From contig NZ_LMLR01000001.1 in NCBI RefSeq assembly GCF_001422645.1, positions 728,244 to 792,243 on the forward strand: DNA of 64,000 bases, read 5' to 3'. Position numbers and translations under genes: made by a program. Below the pieces are notes generated by a model. The model saw only the letters and a list, made by a program, of their open reading frames with translations, was not told where the DNA came from and did not search any database. Below are positions 1-9,283 of this stretch, in pieces. The first letter of the stretch is position 1, and each line of letters starts with the position of its first letter. This DNA comes from Arthrobacter sp. Leaf69. GTDB lineage: Bacteria; Actinomycetota; Actinomycetes; Actinomycetales; Micrococcaceae.

Positions 1-1
1 C

Positions 2-220
2 ATGGCGGCATTCCGTGGTGTCTCGGAGGGCAACATGACCCGTCTTGCCATCGCCAAACCGGAACCGCTGCGCACGGAACACGAAGCGTTCCGCGACGCG
101 GTCCTGGGGCTGCGCACCGACGTCGTGACCATGCGCGAGGGCCTGGACACGCTGCGCGTTGCCGAAGCCGTGCTGGAGTCCGCGCGCAGCGGGCGGATGG
201 TCAAAGTCGCCGCCTCGTGA
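2..220 (+). CDS. Gfo/Idh/MocA-family oxidoreductase, C-terminal fragment (cut by window edge)
   Basis: Only the last 72 residues are visible; the gene begins before the window and the ATG at position 2 is probably internal. The tail contains PLRTEHEAFRDAVLG and a helix ending in VAEAVLESARSGRMV, which is how NAD(P)-dependent sugar dehydrogenases of the Gfo/Idh/MocA family usually end. Such enzymes oxidise nucleotide sugars or inositols; the N-terminal Rossmann domain that would confirm this is missing. Its stop overlaps the GTG of the next glycosyltransferase gene (GTGA), so it probably belongs to the polysaccharide operon and may make a precursor sugar. The family call rests on a short stretch. 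Confidence 0.6.
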   Translation: MAAFRGVSEGNMTRLAIAKPEPLRTEHEAFRDAVLGLRTDVVTMREGLDTLRVAEAVLESARSGRMVKVAAS

Positions 221-1380
221 CGGCGCATCCCCGTTTGAGGGTTGTGGTGGCCACCCGGCTCTTTACGCCGGAAGTGGGTGCCGCGGCCTTTCGTCTCCAG
301 GCACTGGTGGACGGGCTGGTGGCAGCGGGGGCGGACGTGTCGGTGGTAACCACCCGCGCCCCTGGCGGCGCCACGGCCGGCAACGTTCCCTTCAGGATCA
401 GTCGCTGGCCCGTGCTGCGCGACGGCGGCGGCAACGTCCGCGGCTACGTCCAGTACCTGAGTTTCGACGTGCCGGCCTTCTTCCGCTTGCTGCTGCAGCG
501 GGCCGATGTGGTCGTGTCGGAGCCACCGCCCACCACCGGGCTGATGGTGGCCCTGAGCTCCTGGCTGCGCCGCCGGCCCTTCGTCTACTACGCGGCAGAC
601 GTCTGGAGTGAGGCGCTGTCCGCAACGGACGTGCCGGGCTTCGTCATCAGCCTGATGCGCCGTGTCGAGGGATTCGTCCTGCGGCGCGCCGCCCGCGTCA
701 TCGCCATTTCCGACGCGGTTGCCGAGCAGGTGGCAAGGTTCGACGTGCCGGCGGAGCGGGTGCAGGTCGTGGCCAACGGGGTGGACACCTCAGTCTTCAA
801 TCCCCAGGGCGATGCCGCAGACAGCGACCGGCCCTACTTCGCCTACACCGGAACGATTTCGGAATGGCAGGGAGCCGACGTCTTCATCCGGGCGTTGCCG
901 CTGGTGCAGCGGAAATATCCGACGGCGGAGATCCGCTTCTTCGGGCAGGGCACCGACGAACCGGCACTCCGGGCGCTGGCGGACGAGGTCGCTCCCGGCA
1001 GCGTGGTCTTCGGCGGCGTCGTGCCGCCCCGGGAGGCTGCAGCCTGGCTCCGCGGGGCCGTGGCAGCACTGGTCAGCATCAAACCCGGTCAGGGCTACGA
1101 CTTCGCCAAGCCGACCAAAATCTACGCGGCAGCAGGTTGCGGCGCCCGGGTCATCTTCGCCGGTCCCGGCGAGGGAGCCGCGGTGGTGGCCAACAACGGC
1201 CTTGGCGACGCTGTTGACCATGACCCGGATGCCGTGGCGGCTGCGATGATCGCCGCGCTCGAAGAGGAAGACACCGGCCGGGGACACCGCTCGCAGTGGG
1301 TGGGGGAGAACGCCTCACTGGCCGCCGCCGGCCAGGCCGCGGCCGCGATCGTCGCGTCGGTGGGGAGGACCCAACCATGA
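217..1380 (+). CDS. glycosyltransferase, GT4-like (GT-B fold)
   Basis: A 387-residue protein with the plan of GT4 retaining glycosyltransferases. The N-terminal Rossmann half begins with VVVATRLFTPEVGAAAFRL, the pattern of WbuB/WcaI-type enzymes that bind the acceptor near a Gly-rich loop. The second half has VVANGVDTSVFNP, a stretch typical of the inter-domain region, and a donor-binding segment near residue 300 (KPTKIYAAAGCGARV). No signal peptide or membrane helix is seen, so it is probably cytosolic or peripheral. The GTG start overlaps the upstream stop and the stop overlaps the next ATG, indicating tight translational coupling. It probably adds one sugar to a lipid-linked surface polysaccharide; donor and linkage cannot be read from sequence. 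Confidence 0.85.
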   Translation: MTAHPRLRVVVATRLFTPEVGAAAFRLQALVDGLVAAGADVSVVTTRAPGGATAGNVPFRISRWPVLRDGGGNVRGYVQYLSFDVPAFFRLLLQRADVVVSEPPPTTGLMVALSSWLRRRPFVYYAADVWSEALSATDVPGFVISLMRRVEGFVLRRAARVIAISDAVAEQVARFDVPAERVQVVANGVDTSVFNPQGDAADSDRPYFAYTGTISEWQGADVFIRALPLVQRKYPTAEIRFFGQGTDEPALRALADEVAPGSVVFGGVVPPREAAAWLRGAVAALVSIKPGQGYDFAKPTKIYAAAGCGARVIFAGPGEGAAVVANNGLGDAVDHDPDAVAAAMIAALEEEDTGRGHRSQWVGENASLAAAGQAAAAIVASVGRTQP

Positions 1381-2495
1381 GAATCCTTGTGGTCACCACC
1401 TGGTTCCCCAGCCACGATTCGCCGGCGCAGGCCCCGTTCAATCTGGAACACGCGAAAGCAATCCAGCTCCGGCATGATGTCAGCGTCGTGCATGTGCGGC
1501 TGGGCAGCAGGCTGCCCGCAGCCGCAGAAACCTATGCCGGCCTCCCCGTGCAGCGAGTCTCCCTCAACCCCCGCAGGCCGTGGACGGCCGTCTCCGTGCT
1601 TCGCACACTGATGAGGGAAAGCTCGACGTCGGACGTGCTGCACACGATGGCCTTTTCCTCGGCACTCGTGGCGGCCCTGCCGGCAGTCCTGACACGGAAG
1701 CCGTGGGTTCACTCCGAGCACTGGAGCGGTGTCACGAACCCGCGGAATGTCGCCGGGATGTGGCCACGTTTCGCCTGGCTGCGCTGGGTGCTGCGTCTTC
1801 CGCACGCCGTGACAGGAGTGACGGCGGAACTGGTCGAGAAGCTGCAGGCGTTCGCGCGGCCCGACGCGGCGGTGCTGGTTCCGTGCGTTGTTGCCAACGA
1901 GCGGCCGTTGAAGCCGCTGCCCCGCGGCGACCGGCTGCGCCTGGTCGCTGTCGGCGGGCTTGTTCCGGGGAAGAGGCCCCTGCTGGCCATCAGGACCATA
2001 GCAGCGCTCAGGGACGCGGGCCACGATGTGCACCTCAATTGGGTGGGGGACGGACCCCTCCGTGGGGAAGCCGAAGACCTGATATCCGGGTTGCAGCTCG
2101 GGGAGAACGTCACGCTGGTCGGCATGGTCCCGCCGGCCGAGGTGTTCGGGTTTTTCGAGCAGGCCCATCTGTTCTTCCTTCCGACGGCCCATGAAAACTT
2201 CTTCACGTCCGCGGCGGAGGCACTTTCCGCCGGACGGCCCGTCGTCGTCCCCCGCGTCGGCGGCTTCACCGACTACGTGACGCAGGCGAACGGCGTCCTG
2301 GTGGACGACGCGTCCCCGGAGTCCCTGGCCGCCGCGATCCAGGCGGCCCGGCTGACCTTCGCCGGTGGCGACCCGTCGGCTATTGCCGCGCCCATCCGGG
2401 CCAGGTTCAGCCGGAGCACGGTTGGCATGCTGTTCGAGGACGTCTACGGCCGCGTGCTTGCCGGCACCGGAGCCACCGGGAGCAGGCATGGATAA
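1377..2495 (+). CDS. glycosyltransferase family 4
   Basis: A 372-residue GT-B glycosyltransferase. I chose the ATG at 1377 because it overlaps the previous stop (ATGA) and gives a normal start, MRILVVTTWFPS, the first beta strand and loop of GT4 enzymes; an upstream in-frame start would add 27 Arg/Gly-rich residues with no fold. The C-terminal domain shows VGGLVPGKRPLLAI (start of the donor domain) and the E-x7-E type motif HENFFTSAAEALSAGRPVV, where the first Glu contacts the nucleotide-sugar donor in characterised members. It is the third cistron of the polysaccharide operon and its end overlaps the next gene by 8 nt. The specific sugar is unknown. Confidence 0.88.
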   Translation: MRILVVTTWFPSHDSPAQAPFNLEHAKAIQLRHDVSVVHVRLGSRLPAAAETYAGLPVQRVSLNPRRPWTAVSVLRTLMRESSTSDVLHTMAFSSALVAALPAVLTRKPWVHSEHWSGVTNPRNVAGMWPRFAWLRWVLRLPHAVTGVTAELVEKLQAFARPDAAVLVPCVVANERPLKPLPRGDRLRLVAVGGLVPGKRPLLAIRTIAALRDAGHDVHLNWVGDGPLRGEAEDLISGLQLGENVTLVGMVPPAEVFGFFEQAHLFFLPTAHENFFTSAAEALSAGRPVVVPRVGGFTDYVTQANGVLVDDASPESLAAAIQAARLTFAGGDPSAIAAPIRARFSRSTVGMLFEDVYGRVLAGTGATGSRHG

Positions 2496-3591
2496 GGATG
2501 CAACCGGTGCAGCAGTCCCGGCGGTGGACGTCGTCATCGCTGTGCACAGCAGCACGCGGCCTGTGGCGAGGGCACTCTCGTCGGTGGCCGCTGCCGGCCT
2601 TGAACTGAACGGTCCCGATGGAGTCCGGGCCACTGTCGTGTGCCACAACATCTCCCCGCACGAGATTTCGGGGAACGTCCCGCCCGAACTGGCCTCAGCC
2701 ACCAGGTTCCTGGAACTCCGCGACGGGATACCCAGCCCGGCCGGGCCGTTCAACTATGGGCTTGCGCGGGCGACGGCTGAATTTGTCTGCATTCTTGGCA
2801 GCGACGATTCCCTGGAGCCCGGCGCCCTGCGCCAATGGCTGGAGCTGGCCCGCACCCATTCGTCCGCGATGGTCATCGCGCCCCAGCGCCATGCCGGCGG
2901 TGCACCGGTGCGGACCCCGCCGGTCCGGGTCCGCAGGCGGTTCAAACTGGACCCGGTCAAGGACCGCCTGAGCTACCGCACAGCCCCGCTCGGCCTCCTG
3001 AGGCGCAGCGAGATCCAGCGCTTGGGCCTGGAATTCAGCGCGGACCTGCGCACGGGGGAGGACCAGATATTCTCTGCCAAACTCTGGTTCGGTGGCGGCC
3101 GGATCGACTATGCCCGCGGGACAGGCAAGTACGTCGTGGGCGACGACGCGCGGGACCGGGTCACCGGACAGCGGCGGGACATCGGCGAGTTGTTTGCCTT
3201 TGCCCTGGAGCTCGTCGCCGACCCGTGGTTCGTCGCTCTTCCCTTAGCCCATCGTCGGGCGCTGGTCACCAAACTGCTCCGGGTCCACGTCTTCGGCGTG
3301 GTTCTCCCGCGTGGGGAACAAGGCGGCTGGACGGACGCTGATCGCGCAGAATTCGCACAGGTGACCCGAACGCTCCTGGCCGCCGCGCCGGGGGCAGATC
3401 GGCCCCTGTCCCTGGCGGATGCCCGGCTGCTCCGGAGCATCCTTACCCCGGGACCCCTGGCCGAGATGCTGGCGGCAGCCGCGGGGCGCCGCAGGTTCGG
3501 ACGGCCGCAGACCATGATTGCATCCAGCCCAACAGCGCAGCTCGACCCCGAGGCGCCGGTGCGGTTCATGGCAGCGTCCGCGCTGCTTTAG
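2488..3591 (+). CDS. glycosyltransferase family 2
   Basis: A 367-residue GT-A type transferase. The start at 2488 (MDKDATGAAV) overlaps the upstream gene by 8 nt and places the first strand, VDVVIAVHSSTRPVARAL, at the expected place. The metal-binding DxD region reads ILGSDDSLEPG near residue 110, so the usual D-x-D is S-D-D. A later TGEDQIF matches the catalytic-base region of GT2 enzymes. It is a clear paralogue of the minus-strand gene ending at 6966: both share the HxxxRPVARxxxSV start, SPAGPxNYxLxR, SDDxLEPGxL and GLLRR segments. It is the last gene of this plus-strand run and faces wecB across a terminator. Confidence 0.85.
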   Translation: MDKDATGAAVPAVDVVIAVHSSTRPVARALSSVAAAGLELNGPDGVRATVVCHNISPHEISGNVPPELASATRFLELRDGIPSPAGPFNYGLARATAEFVCILGSDDSLEPGALRQWLELARTHSSAMVIAPQRHAGGAPVRTPPVRVRRRFKLDPVKDRLSYRTAPLGLLRRSEIQRLGLEFSADLRTGEDQIFSAKLWFGGGRIDYARGTGKYVVGDDARDRVTGQRRDIGELFAFALELVADPWFVALPLAHRRALVTKLLRVHVFGVVLPRGEQGGWTDADRAEFAQVTRTLLAAAPGADRPLSLADARLLRSILTPGPLAEMLAAAAGRRRFGRPQTMIASSPTAQLDPEAPVRFMAASALL

Positions 3592-3639
3592 CCGTACTCC
3601 GTGCCCTACGGTGCCCCTCCAGGCACCGAAAAACAACAG

Positions 3640-3675
3640 GGGCGGGCGCTGACGTCCTGCCGTCAGCGCCCGCCC
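3640..3675 (-). terminator. intrinsic terminator between convergent genes
   Basis: A perfect 15-bp stem (3640-3654 pairs with 3661-3675) encloses a 6-nt loop. Read on the minus strand the hairpin is followed by CTGTTGTTTTTC, a T-rich tract, so it fits wecB best. It lies between the convergent genes ending at 3591 and 3698 and may slow both transcripts. Confidence 0.85.
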
Positions 3676-3697
3676 TCACCGGCAGTACCGGGTCCTG

Positions 3698-4771
3698 CTA
3701 CCTGCCCGACTGCGTGTTGAACTCCAGCAGCGCGTCCACGATCTTCTCTGCGGCGTGGCCGTCGCCGTAGGGGGCGGCGTCCGTGGGCTCAGGGGCGGGC
3801 CGCTTCACGGTATCGGCCAGGATGGACAGGTCATCGCTGACCAGGACATTCCAGCGTGATTCGAGGGTCTCCACCCACTCCGTTTCGGGACGGATGGTGG
3901 TGCATGGCACCCGCAACAGGAATGCTTCCTTCTGCAGCCCGCCGGAGTCAGTGACGACGCCTTCACTGTTCCGCACGGCGTTGACCAGCTGCGGATAGGC
4001 CAGCGGCGGGCAGGCCCGGATGCTTCCCTGCTCGAGTGTCAGTCCGTGACGTTCGGCCAGGCTGACCAGGCGCGGGTGGGCCAGCAGAAGCACCGGACGG
4101 TCCAGGGACGCCAAAGAGTCAAGGATGGCCTTGAGACGGGCCGGCGAGTCCGTGTTGTCGGGACGGTGAATGGTGCTGACGTAGTAACCGCCCGGCTCCA
4201 TATCAAGGGGCAGGGGCTCGTTGCGGCGCTCCAGCAGCGACCGGACCTGGTACAGGACATCGGTCATGACGTCGCCGACGAGGACCGTCTTGCCGGCCAG
4301 GCCCTCATTGGCCAGGTGGTCCACGGCAACCTGGGTGGGCGCCAAAAGCAGGTCCGCCGCGTGGTCCGTCAGGACACGGTTGTGTTCTTCCGGCATGCGC
4401 CGGTTGAAGGAACGCAGCCCCGCTTCGAGGTGGGCCAGCGGAATGTGCATCTTGACCGCGGCGATGGCCGCGGCCAGTGTGGAGTTGGTGTCGCCGTAGA
4501 CCAGGACACAGTCCGGCTTGGCCTCTTCCAGGATTTCCTCAAGGCCTCCGAGCATCGCGCCCGTCTGTGCCCCGTGCTTGCCGGATCCCACCCCGAGGTT
4601 GAAGTCGGGGGCGGGGATACCCAGGTCCCGGAAGAAGACATCACTCATGAGCTCGTCATAGTGCTGGCCTGTGTGGGCGATGAGGTGTTCTGCCCGGCCG
4701 GAAATGGCTGATGCGATCGGTGCGAGCTTTACGAACTGTGGTCTTGCGCCGACGACGCTGAGAATACGCAT
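3698..4771 (-). CDS. wecB: UDP-N-acetylglucosamine 2-epimerase (non-hydrolysing)
   Basis: At 357 residues, the usual length for bacterial WecB/MnaA. It interconverts UDP-GlcNAc and UDP-ManNAc in the cytosol, supplying ManNAc for surface polysaccharides. Family landmarks in order are GARPQFVKLAPI (N-terminal substrate loop), HTGQHYD, the EAGLRSFNRRMPEEHNR segment, STIHRPDN with the active-site His near the domain hinge, TDSGGLQKEA, and RPETEW. All expected catalytic segments look intact. The start ATG has TAAGCT six bases upstream on the minus strand, suggesting a leaderless or very short-leader message. It sits inside the glycosyltransferase cluster but on the opposite strand, so it has its own promoter. 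Confidence 0.96.
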   Translation of the reverse strand: MRILSVVGARPQFVKLAPIASAISGRAEHLIAHTGQHYDELMSDVFFRDLGIPAPDFNLGVGSGKHGAQTGAMLGGLEEILEEAKPDCVLVYGDTNSTLAAAIAAVKMHIPLAHLEAGLRSFNRRMPEEHNRVLTDHAADLLLAPTQVAVDHLANEGLAGKTVLVGDVMTDVLYQVRSLLERRNEPLPLDMEPGGYYVSTIHRPDNTDSPARLKAILDSLASLDRPVLLLAHPRLVSLAERHGLTLEQGSIRACPPLAYPQLVNAVRNSEGVVTDSGGLQKEAFLLRVPCTTIRPETEWVETLESRWNVLVSDDLSILADTVKRPAPEPTDAAPYGDGHAAEKIVDALLEFNTQSGR

Positions 4772-4849
4772 GGTCCTAGCTTAGGCGAAAGCCGCGCCCG
4801 GCCTTGGCAGCTGTGATCCGGCCCACCGGACCTAGCAGGCCGTGCCCGG

Positions 4850-6856
4850 TCAGCACGCGGTGACCCTGTAGAGTTTGGCCGCGCCCTGCTTGTCCACAAG
4901 TTCCACCTTGGCTCCCGCGGCAGTGGCGACGTCGACGAACGCGGGGTAGGACCTGGCCTCCGGGAAGTTGAGCATGTAGAAGTGGCCGAAGTCGAGGATG
5001 TACCGGACGTGCTCTTTCCCTGCGAGCTGGCAGGTTTCAGATCCGGTCTGCGCCGTTGTGATATCCTTCGCGATCTTGCGCAGTTCGGCATCGGGTCCCG
5101 GCGCAAGATGGTACTGCGTAACGTGGCGGCCGGAGACGGCGTAGGCCAGCGCCCCGCCATTGAACGGATTGACGCCGATGACGGCGTCTTCCGGGACAGT
5201 CGTGCCAAGCCGGGACATCAGGGCGAATTCATCATTGGAAACCGCCCAGCCCGGGACGAATGAATAGGTGTCGCGGATTTTGGTGGACACGGCGGTCAGC
5301 CCGGGATCATGGACGCGTCCCACCAGGGTGGAAAAGGCAAGGGCAAGAATGGCCGCCGCCGCGACGGCGTACAGGCTTCCGGATCCCCGGAACTGCGGCA
5401 GGCCAAGACGCCGGCCGGGAGATCGCCGCTCGGCCATGCGCCCAAGCCATCCCCTGACGGCGGACACCAGGCCGTCAGCGCCGACGCTGGCGAGCACAAT
5501 CATAAACAGGGGCACCAAAGCCGCGAGCCGGTAGGGGTCCTGGTACCAGCTGCCGATGGTGAAGTGCCGGAAGCGGCCCTGATACATGAAGACCGCGACG
5601 ATGTAGAGGGCGGCGGCGATCAGGGCACAGGCGATCATCCAACCACCACGCCGCCGCACGATGATGGTGACGATTCCCAAGAGGGCCGCTACGGAGGCGA
5701 CCATTGTCGCGCTGCCGCCAAGGAGCGTGCCCGTCGCCACGTCTTCCACCGCCTGGGCCAGCGTCCGGCTGGGTTTCCAGTTGTCAAAGCTGAGGAGCAA
5801 AGCCTGCCAGACGACGAGGAAGGCTGCAGCCGCGGCGAACCCCCAGAGGACCACGAGTCCGATTGCCCGGGCGCCCGCTTTGGCGCGGATGCGGGCGCGG
5901 AGCTGGGCGAACCACGCGGCGGCAATGAGCGGGACGGAGAATGCCAGGAGCGCCGTGACACCGTTGGGCTGCGACAAGAACAACGCCGCAACCGAAATGA
6001 GCAGGAAGGACCACAGGCTGACGTTGTCCATGAATCGTTCGCGCCCGGCATTGAACAGCCCCACGAGGACCAGCAGCGCCAACGGCAGCAGGCTGTAGGC
6101 CAGCGTGTTGGGATACAGCGGGCCCCACTGGAGCAATTGCAGCGGGAACATCCAGAAACCGCCGCTCAGGGCACCCGCAAAAACAAGCGGCAGAACGCGG
6201 GGGCCAATGATGCCCCGGACCAGCATGATGCAGGCGAAGGGCCACAAGATCACGCTGACCGCCACGATCACGGCGTTCTGGCTGACGAAAACGTCGTTGT
6301 TGGTCAGTTGGGAAACGAGGGCAGCCAGGGAATGCCACACGGAGGGGTAGATGGCGATCCCGGCATCCGGGTTGAGCATCCGGCCCAACGTCAGCGACGA
6401 CGCGCTCCCGGTTTCGAGGATGTACCGGATCGCGTTGAGGTGAAAAATGTTGTCGTACACCTGGGCGAAGTTTCCCGGCTTGCCGACGGCCGGCCACAAG
6501 CGGCTGACGATGAGGGCGGAGCCCGCAGCCATGCCACCCAGGATTGCCGCCCATTGGACGACGGGCGCCGCCGAGGCCGGCGCGACTGCGGCAACCCGGC
6601 CAGTGAAGAACCGCCGAAGCAGGAATGCCAGGCCGGTGCACACGGCTGTCACCAGCAGGTAGCTGAGAATCCCCCAGTCCAGCCGGAGCAGACCTCCGAC
6701 AACGCCGGCAAGCCCGATGAGCCCGCAGGACGCCAGGGGTGCCATCGCCGCGGACGCGAAGCCCTTGGTGCCGAGTGCCCGCGCAAGAATTAGCCCGGGA
6801 AAGAAGAGCAGGAGTGCGGCCACGGCGATAGCGGGAAACGCCTGCCACCAGTTCAT
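4850..6856 (-). CDS. DUF6541-type polytopic membrane protein
   Basis: A 668-residue integral membrane protein. It opens with a hydrophobic helix (FPAIAVAALLLFFPGLILA) and carries roughly a dozen or more predicted helices up to about residue 500, followed by a soluble C-terminal domain that should lie outside the cell. This layout resembles GT-C glycosyltransferases and the DUF6541 proteins common in actinobacterial polysaccharide loci. The segment after the second helix pair, YDNIFHLNAIRYI, could be the acidic extracytoplasmic loop of such enzymes; this is inference. A strong SD (GGCAGGAG) precedes the ATG, and a TAGACT box lies at 6889-6894. It probably glycosylates or assembles the polymer outside the membrane; the activity is unproven. 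Confidence 0.75.
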   Translation of the reverse strand: MNWWQAFPAIAVAALLLFFPGLILARALGTKGFASAAMAPLASCGLIGLAGVVGGLLRLDWGILSYLLVTAVCTGLAFLLRRFFTGRVAAVAPASAAPVVQWAAILGGMAAGSALIVSRLWPAVGKPGNFAQVYDNIFHLNAIRYILETGSASSLTLGRMLNPDAGIAIYPSVWHSLAALVSQLTNNDVFVSQNAVIVAVSVILWPFACIMLVRGIIGPRVLPLVFAGALSGGFWMFPLQLLQWGPLYPNTLAYSLLPLALLVLVGLFNAGRERFMDNVSLWSFLLISVAALFLSQPNGVTALLAFSVPLIAAAWFAQLRARIRAKAGARAIGLVVLWGFAAAAAFLVVWQALLLSFDNWKPSRTLAQAVEDVATGTLLGGSATMVASVAALLGIVTIIVRRRGGWMIACALIAAALYIVAVFMYQGRFRHFTIGSWYQDPYRLAALVPLFMIVLASVGADGLVSAVRGWLGRMAERRSPGRRLGLPQFRGSGSLYAVAAAAILALAFSTLVGRVHDPGLTAVSTKIRDTYSFVPGWAVSNDEFALMSRLGTTVPEDAVIGVNPFNGGALAYAVSGRHVTQYHLAPGPDAELRKIAKDITTAQTGSETCQLAGKEHVRYILDFGHFYMLNFPEARSYPAFVDVATAAGAKVELVDKQGAAKLYRVTAC

Positions 6857-6965
6857 TAATGCTCCTGCCCGTCCGAATTACCGACTTGAGTCTAGCAAGC
6901 CGGGCCGGTGCCCTTGCGCCCGGGCGACTCCGGCAGCGGGCGGCACGGCGGCGGGGGTGCCGTCA

Positions 6966-8111
6966 TTAAGGCGCGGCGGGCGGTGCCCGGAAAACGCCGG
7001 TCGCGGCCCGCAGTCGCTCGCTGACGTAGTGGCGAATGATCGAATCGCCGGACAGCGAGTCCAGCATCCGTGGGGTGAGCAGCTCCCCGCTCCGGCCGGA
7101 AGCCCGGTATTCCGCCGCCAGGACCCGCAGCTGCCGAAGGTCGCCGGCCGAGCCGGCCGCCTGGATAAGGGTGGCGTCACGCCGGCTGATGCTGGGAATG
7201 GAACCGCCGGCCAAAGACAGGACCCTTGCGGCCAGTCCGCGCCAGTACAGGCTTTCCCCGAGATCCCACAACGGGGCGCGGCCGGGGGAGTCGGGCGCAT
7301 CCGCGCGCCGGAGCAAGGCCCCGATGCCGTGCACCCTCAGGATCTTGTGGGCGATGGCGCGCCGTTCCGCCGTCGACCCCTGCTGCAGCCAGTCCGCGGC
7401 AAGCAGGTGTTCCAGCCACGCGAACTCCTGCTGTAGCGGCCGGATGGAACTCGTCACGCGGGCCGGCCCGGAGTCATCGGTCTGCCGGTATGCCGGTGCG
7501 CCGTACGGGTAGCAGATGGCTCCGGAGCGGAACCACAGCCTCAAGGTAGGTTCAATGTCTTCGCCGGTCGGGACGCCTTCGGTGTAGCCGAACCCAAGGG
7601 CGAGCAGGCTCTCGCGGCGCAACAGGCCGTAGGGGACACTGCGGTACGCCAGCCCGTCGCGGAGGGGGTGGAGTACCAGGGGCTTCGACGGCCTAATTCG
7701 CGGCGACGGGAGAATGTTGCCTGCAGGTGTCCGCAGCGGTGCGATCACGGCCGCGGCAGTATGAGCCTCGGCCACCTCCCACCAGGCCAGCAGCGAACCG
7801 GGTTCCAGGTAGTCATCCGAGTCAAGGAAGCTAAGGTAGGCCGCGCCGCTGCGGCCCAGGGCGTAGTTGCGGGGGCCGGCCGGTGACGCCACGCCGTCGG
7901 AATGGCTGAGATAGGTGACGCCGTCGACGCCGGTTTGAAACCCGGGGCCGGACAGGCTGTCCGCGGCAAGGTTGTGCAGCACCACCGTCACGTGCACATC
8001 GACACCGCGGGCGGCCAGCGCAGCGCGCTGGTCAAGGACGGACGCTATTCCGCGCGCTACCGGCCGCGCCGGGTCATGGACCGGGATGACGACTTCGATG
8101 CTTTGGGTCAT
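6966..8111 (-). CDS. glycosyltransferase family 2
   Basis: A 381-residue GT-A glycosyltransferase with no membrane anchor. It starts MTQSIEVVIPVHDPARPVAR, the first strand of the nucleotide-binding fold, and has FLDSDDYLEPGS near residue 115 as the metal-binding DxD region; TGEDIEPTL provides the candidate catalytic acid. It is the paralogue of the plus-strand gene at 2488-3591 with an identical domain layout, but keeps a more canonical D-S-D-D. It lies upstream of the DUF6541 gene on the same strand (109-nt gap) and is divergent from the gene at 8167. A role in the same polysaccharide pathway is inferred. Confidence 0.85.
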   Translation of the reverse strand: MTQSIEVVIPVHDPARPVARGIASVLDQRAALAARGVDVHVTVVLHNLAADSLSGPGFQTGVDGVTYLSHSDGVASPAGPRNYALGRSGAAYLSFLDSDDYLEPGSLLAWWEVAEAHTAAAVIAPLRTPAGNILPSPRIRPSKPLVLHPLRDGLAYRSVPYGLLRRESLLALGFGYTEGVPTGEDIEPTLRLWFRSGAICYPYGAPAYRQTDDSGPARVTSSIRPLQQEFAWLEHLLAADWLQQGSTAERRAIAHKILRVHGIGALLRRADAPDSPGRAPLWDLGESLYWRGLAARVLSLAGGSIPSISRRDATLIQAAGSAGDLRQLRVLAAEYRASGRSGELLTPRMLDSLSGDSIIRHYVSERLRAATGVFRAPPAAP

Positions 8112-8166
8112 GGACTACAAACTCCTGAGCGAGGGTATTTGGGGAGTCCCGCGATAACCTTACTGG

Positions 8167-9240
8167 GTGCAAAACGAAACTCGGGATTCCGTCCACGCCG
8201 CCCGGGGAACGTCCCCCGCTGTCCGAAGCGCGGAGGCTGGGAAGACACCCGATCCCCGGGTACTGCAATTCAACGATTGCGCTTTTGTGGCCCGGAACAT
8301 GGTCCGGGCGGCCGCCCGGGCCGGCAAGAAATGGGACTACTTGCCGCCGGAGCAGGTGCGCCCCATGACGGCCGCGCCCGCCAACCCGGTCCTGGCCCGG
8401 GCACGCTTTGTTCCGTACGTTGCCCGGCGGGCGGCAAAGCTGTGGACGGCGGATGTTGTCCACGTCCACTACGCCACCAGCGCGCGGTTGCTCCGCGAAC
8501 GGGGGATGCCGAAGCGCCCCTACGCCCTCACGCTGCACGGTACCGACATCCGCAAACAGTGGGCCGACCCCCACTTCCACGATGAGATCCAGCGCGCCAT
8601 CGACGGCGCCGCATACGTTTTCTATGCGAACAATGACACCGCCGAAAACGCGGTGGCCGCACGGCCGGATGCCGAGTTCCTGCCTGCGCTGGTCGATGCG
8701 GCCAGCCTCCCCGCCTGGCAGCCGGACGCACGCCCGAACATCCTGTTCGTCTCGCGCTGGGACGAGGACAAAGGGATGGAGCGGCAGCTGAGCCTCGCCC
8801 GCCAGCTCCGCCGGGCCGCCGGTCCGGACGTGAGAATCCTTGGACTGAACTGGGGACCGGGTGCCGGGCGCGCGGCCGAGGCAGGCGTGACGCTGCTGGA
8901 CCGTATGTCGCAGGAGGAATACCACCGTGTGATGTCCGGTGCGCATGTCGCCGTCGGCCAGGCCACCAACAACTTCGCCACCAGCGAGTTCGAGGCCCTT
9001 TGTATGGGGCTGCCGCTCGCCGCAGTGGGGACACGCCTTTCCCGGCCGGACGACGGCTCCACGCCCCCGGTCCTGGAGGGAACAGAGGACGACGTCGTGG
9101 CGCAGGTCCTCGAAGCGCTCAAGGACCCCCGGGGGTGTGCGAGCACGCTCGGCGGGTCAGCGTGGGCGCTGCCCCGCTACGACGCGGCAGCCTACGTGGA
9201 CCGCCTGGAGAATCTCTACCGGGGGATCGCGGGCCGCTGA
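8167..9240 (+). CDS. glycosyltransferase, GT4-like
   Basis: A 357-residue GT-B type protein. The GTG start at 8167 is supported by a TAACCT box six bases upstream (8155-8160), a spacing seen at several genes here that points to a leaderless transcript. About 28 non-conserved residues come before the fold begins at PRVLQFNDCAFVARNMV. RPYALTLHGTDIRKQW (residues 118-133) is shared almost word for word with the gene at 11286, and ATSEFEALCMGLPLAA is the donor-site region equivalent to the E-x7-E motif of GT4 enzymes. The gene stands alone on the plus strand between two minus-strand genes and converges on the ABC transporter gene. Substrate unknown. Confidence 0.8.
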   Translation: MQNETRDSVHAARGTSPAVRSAEAGKTPDPRVLQFNDCAFVARNMVRAAARAGKKWDYLPPEQVRPMTAAPANPVLARARFVPYVARRAAKLWTADVVHVHYATSARLLRERGMPKRPYALTLHGTDIRKQWADPHFHDEIQRAIDGAAYVFYANNDTAENAVAARPDAEFLPALVDAASLPAWQPDARPNILFVSRWDEDKGMERQLSLARQLRRAAGPDVRILGLNWGPGAGRAAEAGVTLLDRMSQEEYHRVMSGAHVAVGQATNNFATSEFEALCMGLPLAAVGTRLSRPDDGSTPPVLEGTEDDVVAQVLEALKDPRGCASTLGGSAWALPRYDAAAYVDRLENLYRGIAGR

Positions 9241-9283
9241 GGAATCCTCGCAGCGGATGGAGCGGCGCTAACGCCACGGACGC

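Noticed and set aside
5309..6793. 494-codon plus-strand frame antisense to the DUF6541 gene
   Set aside because: Gln/Arg/Asp-rich nonsense of the type expected opposite a membrane protein gene.
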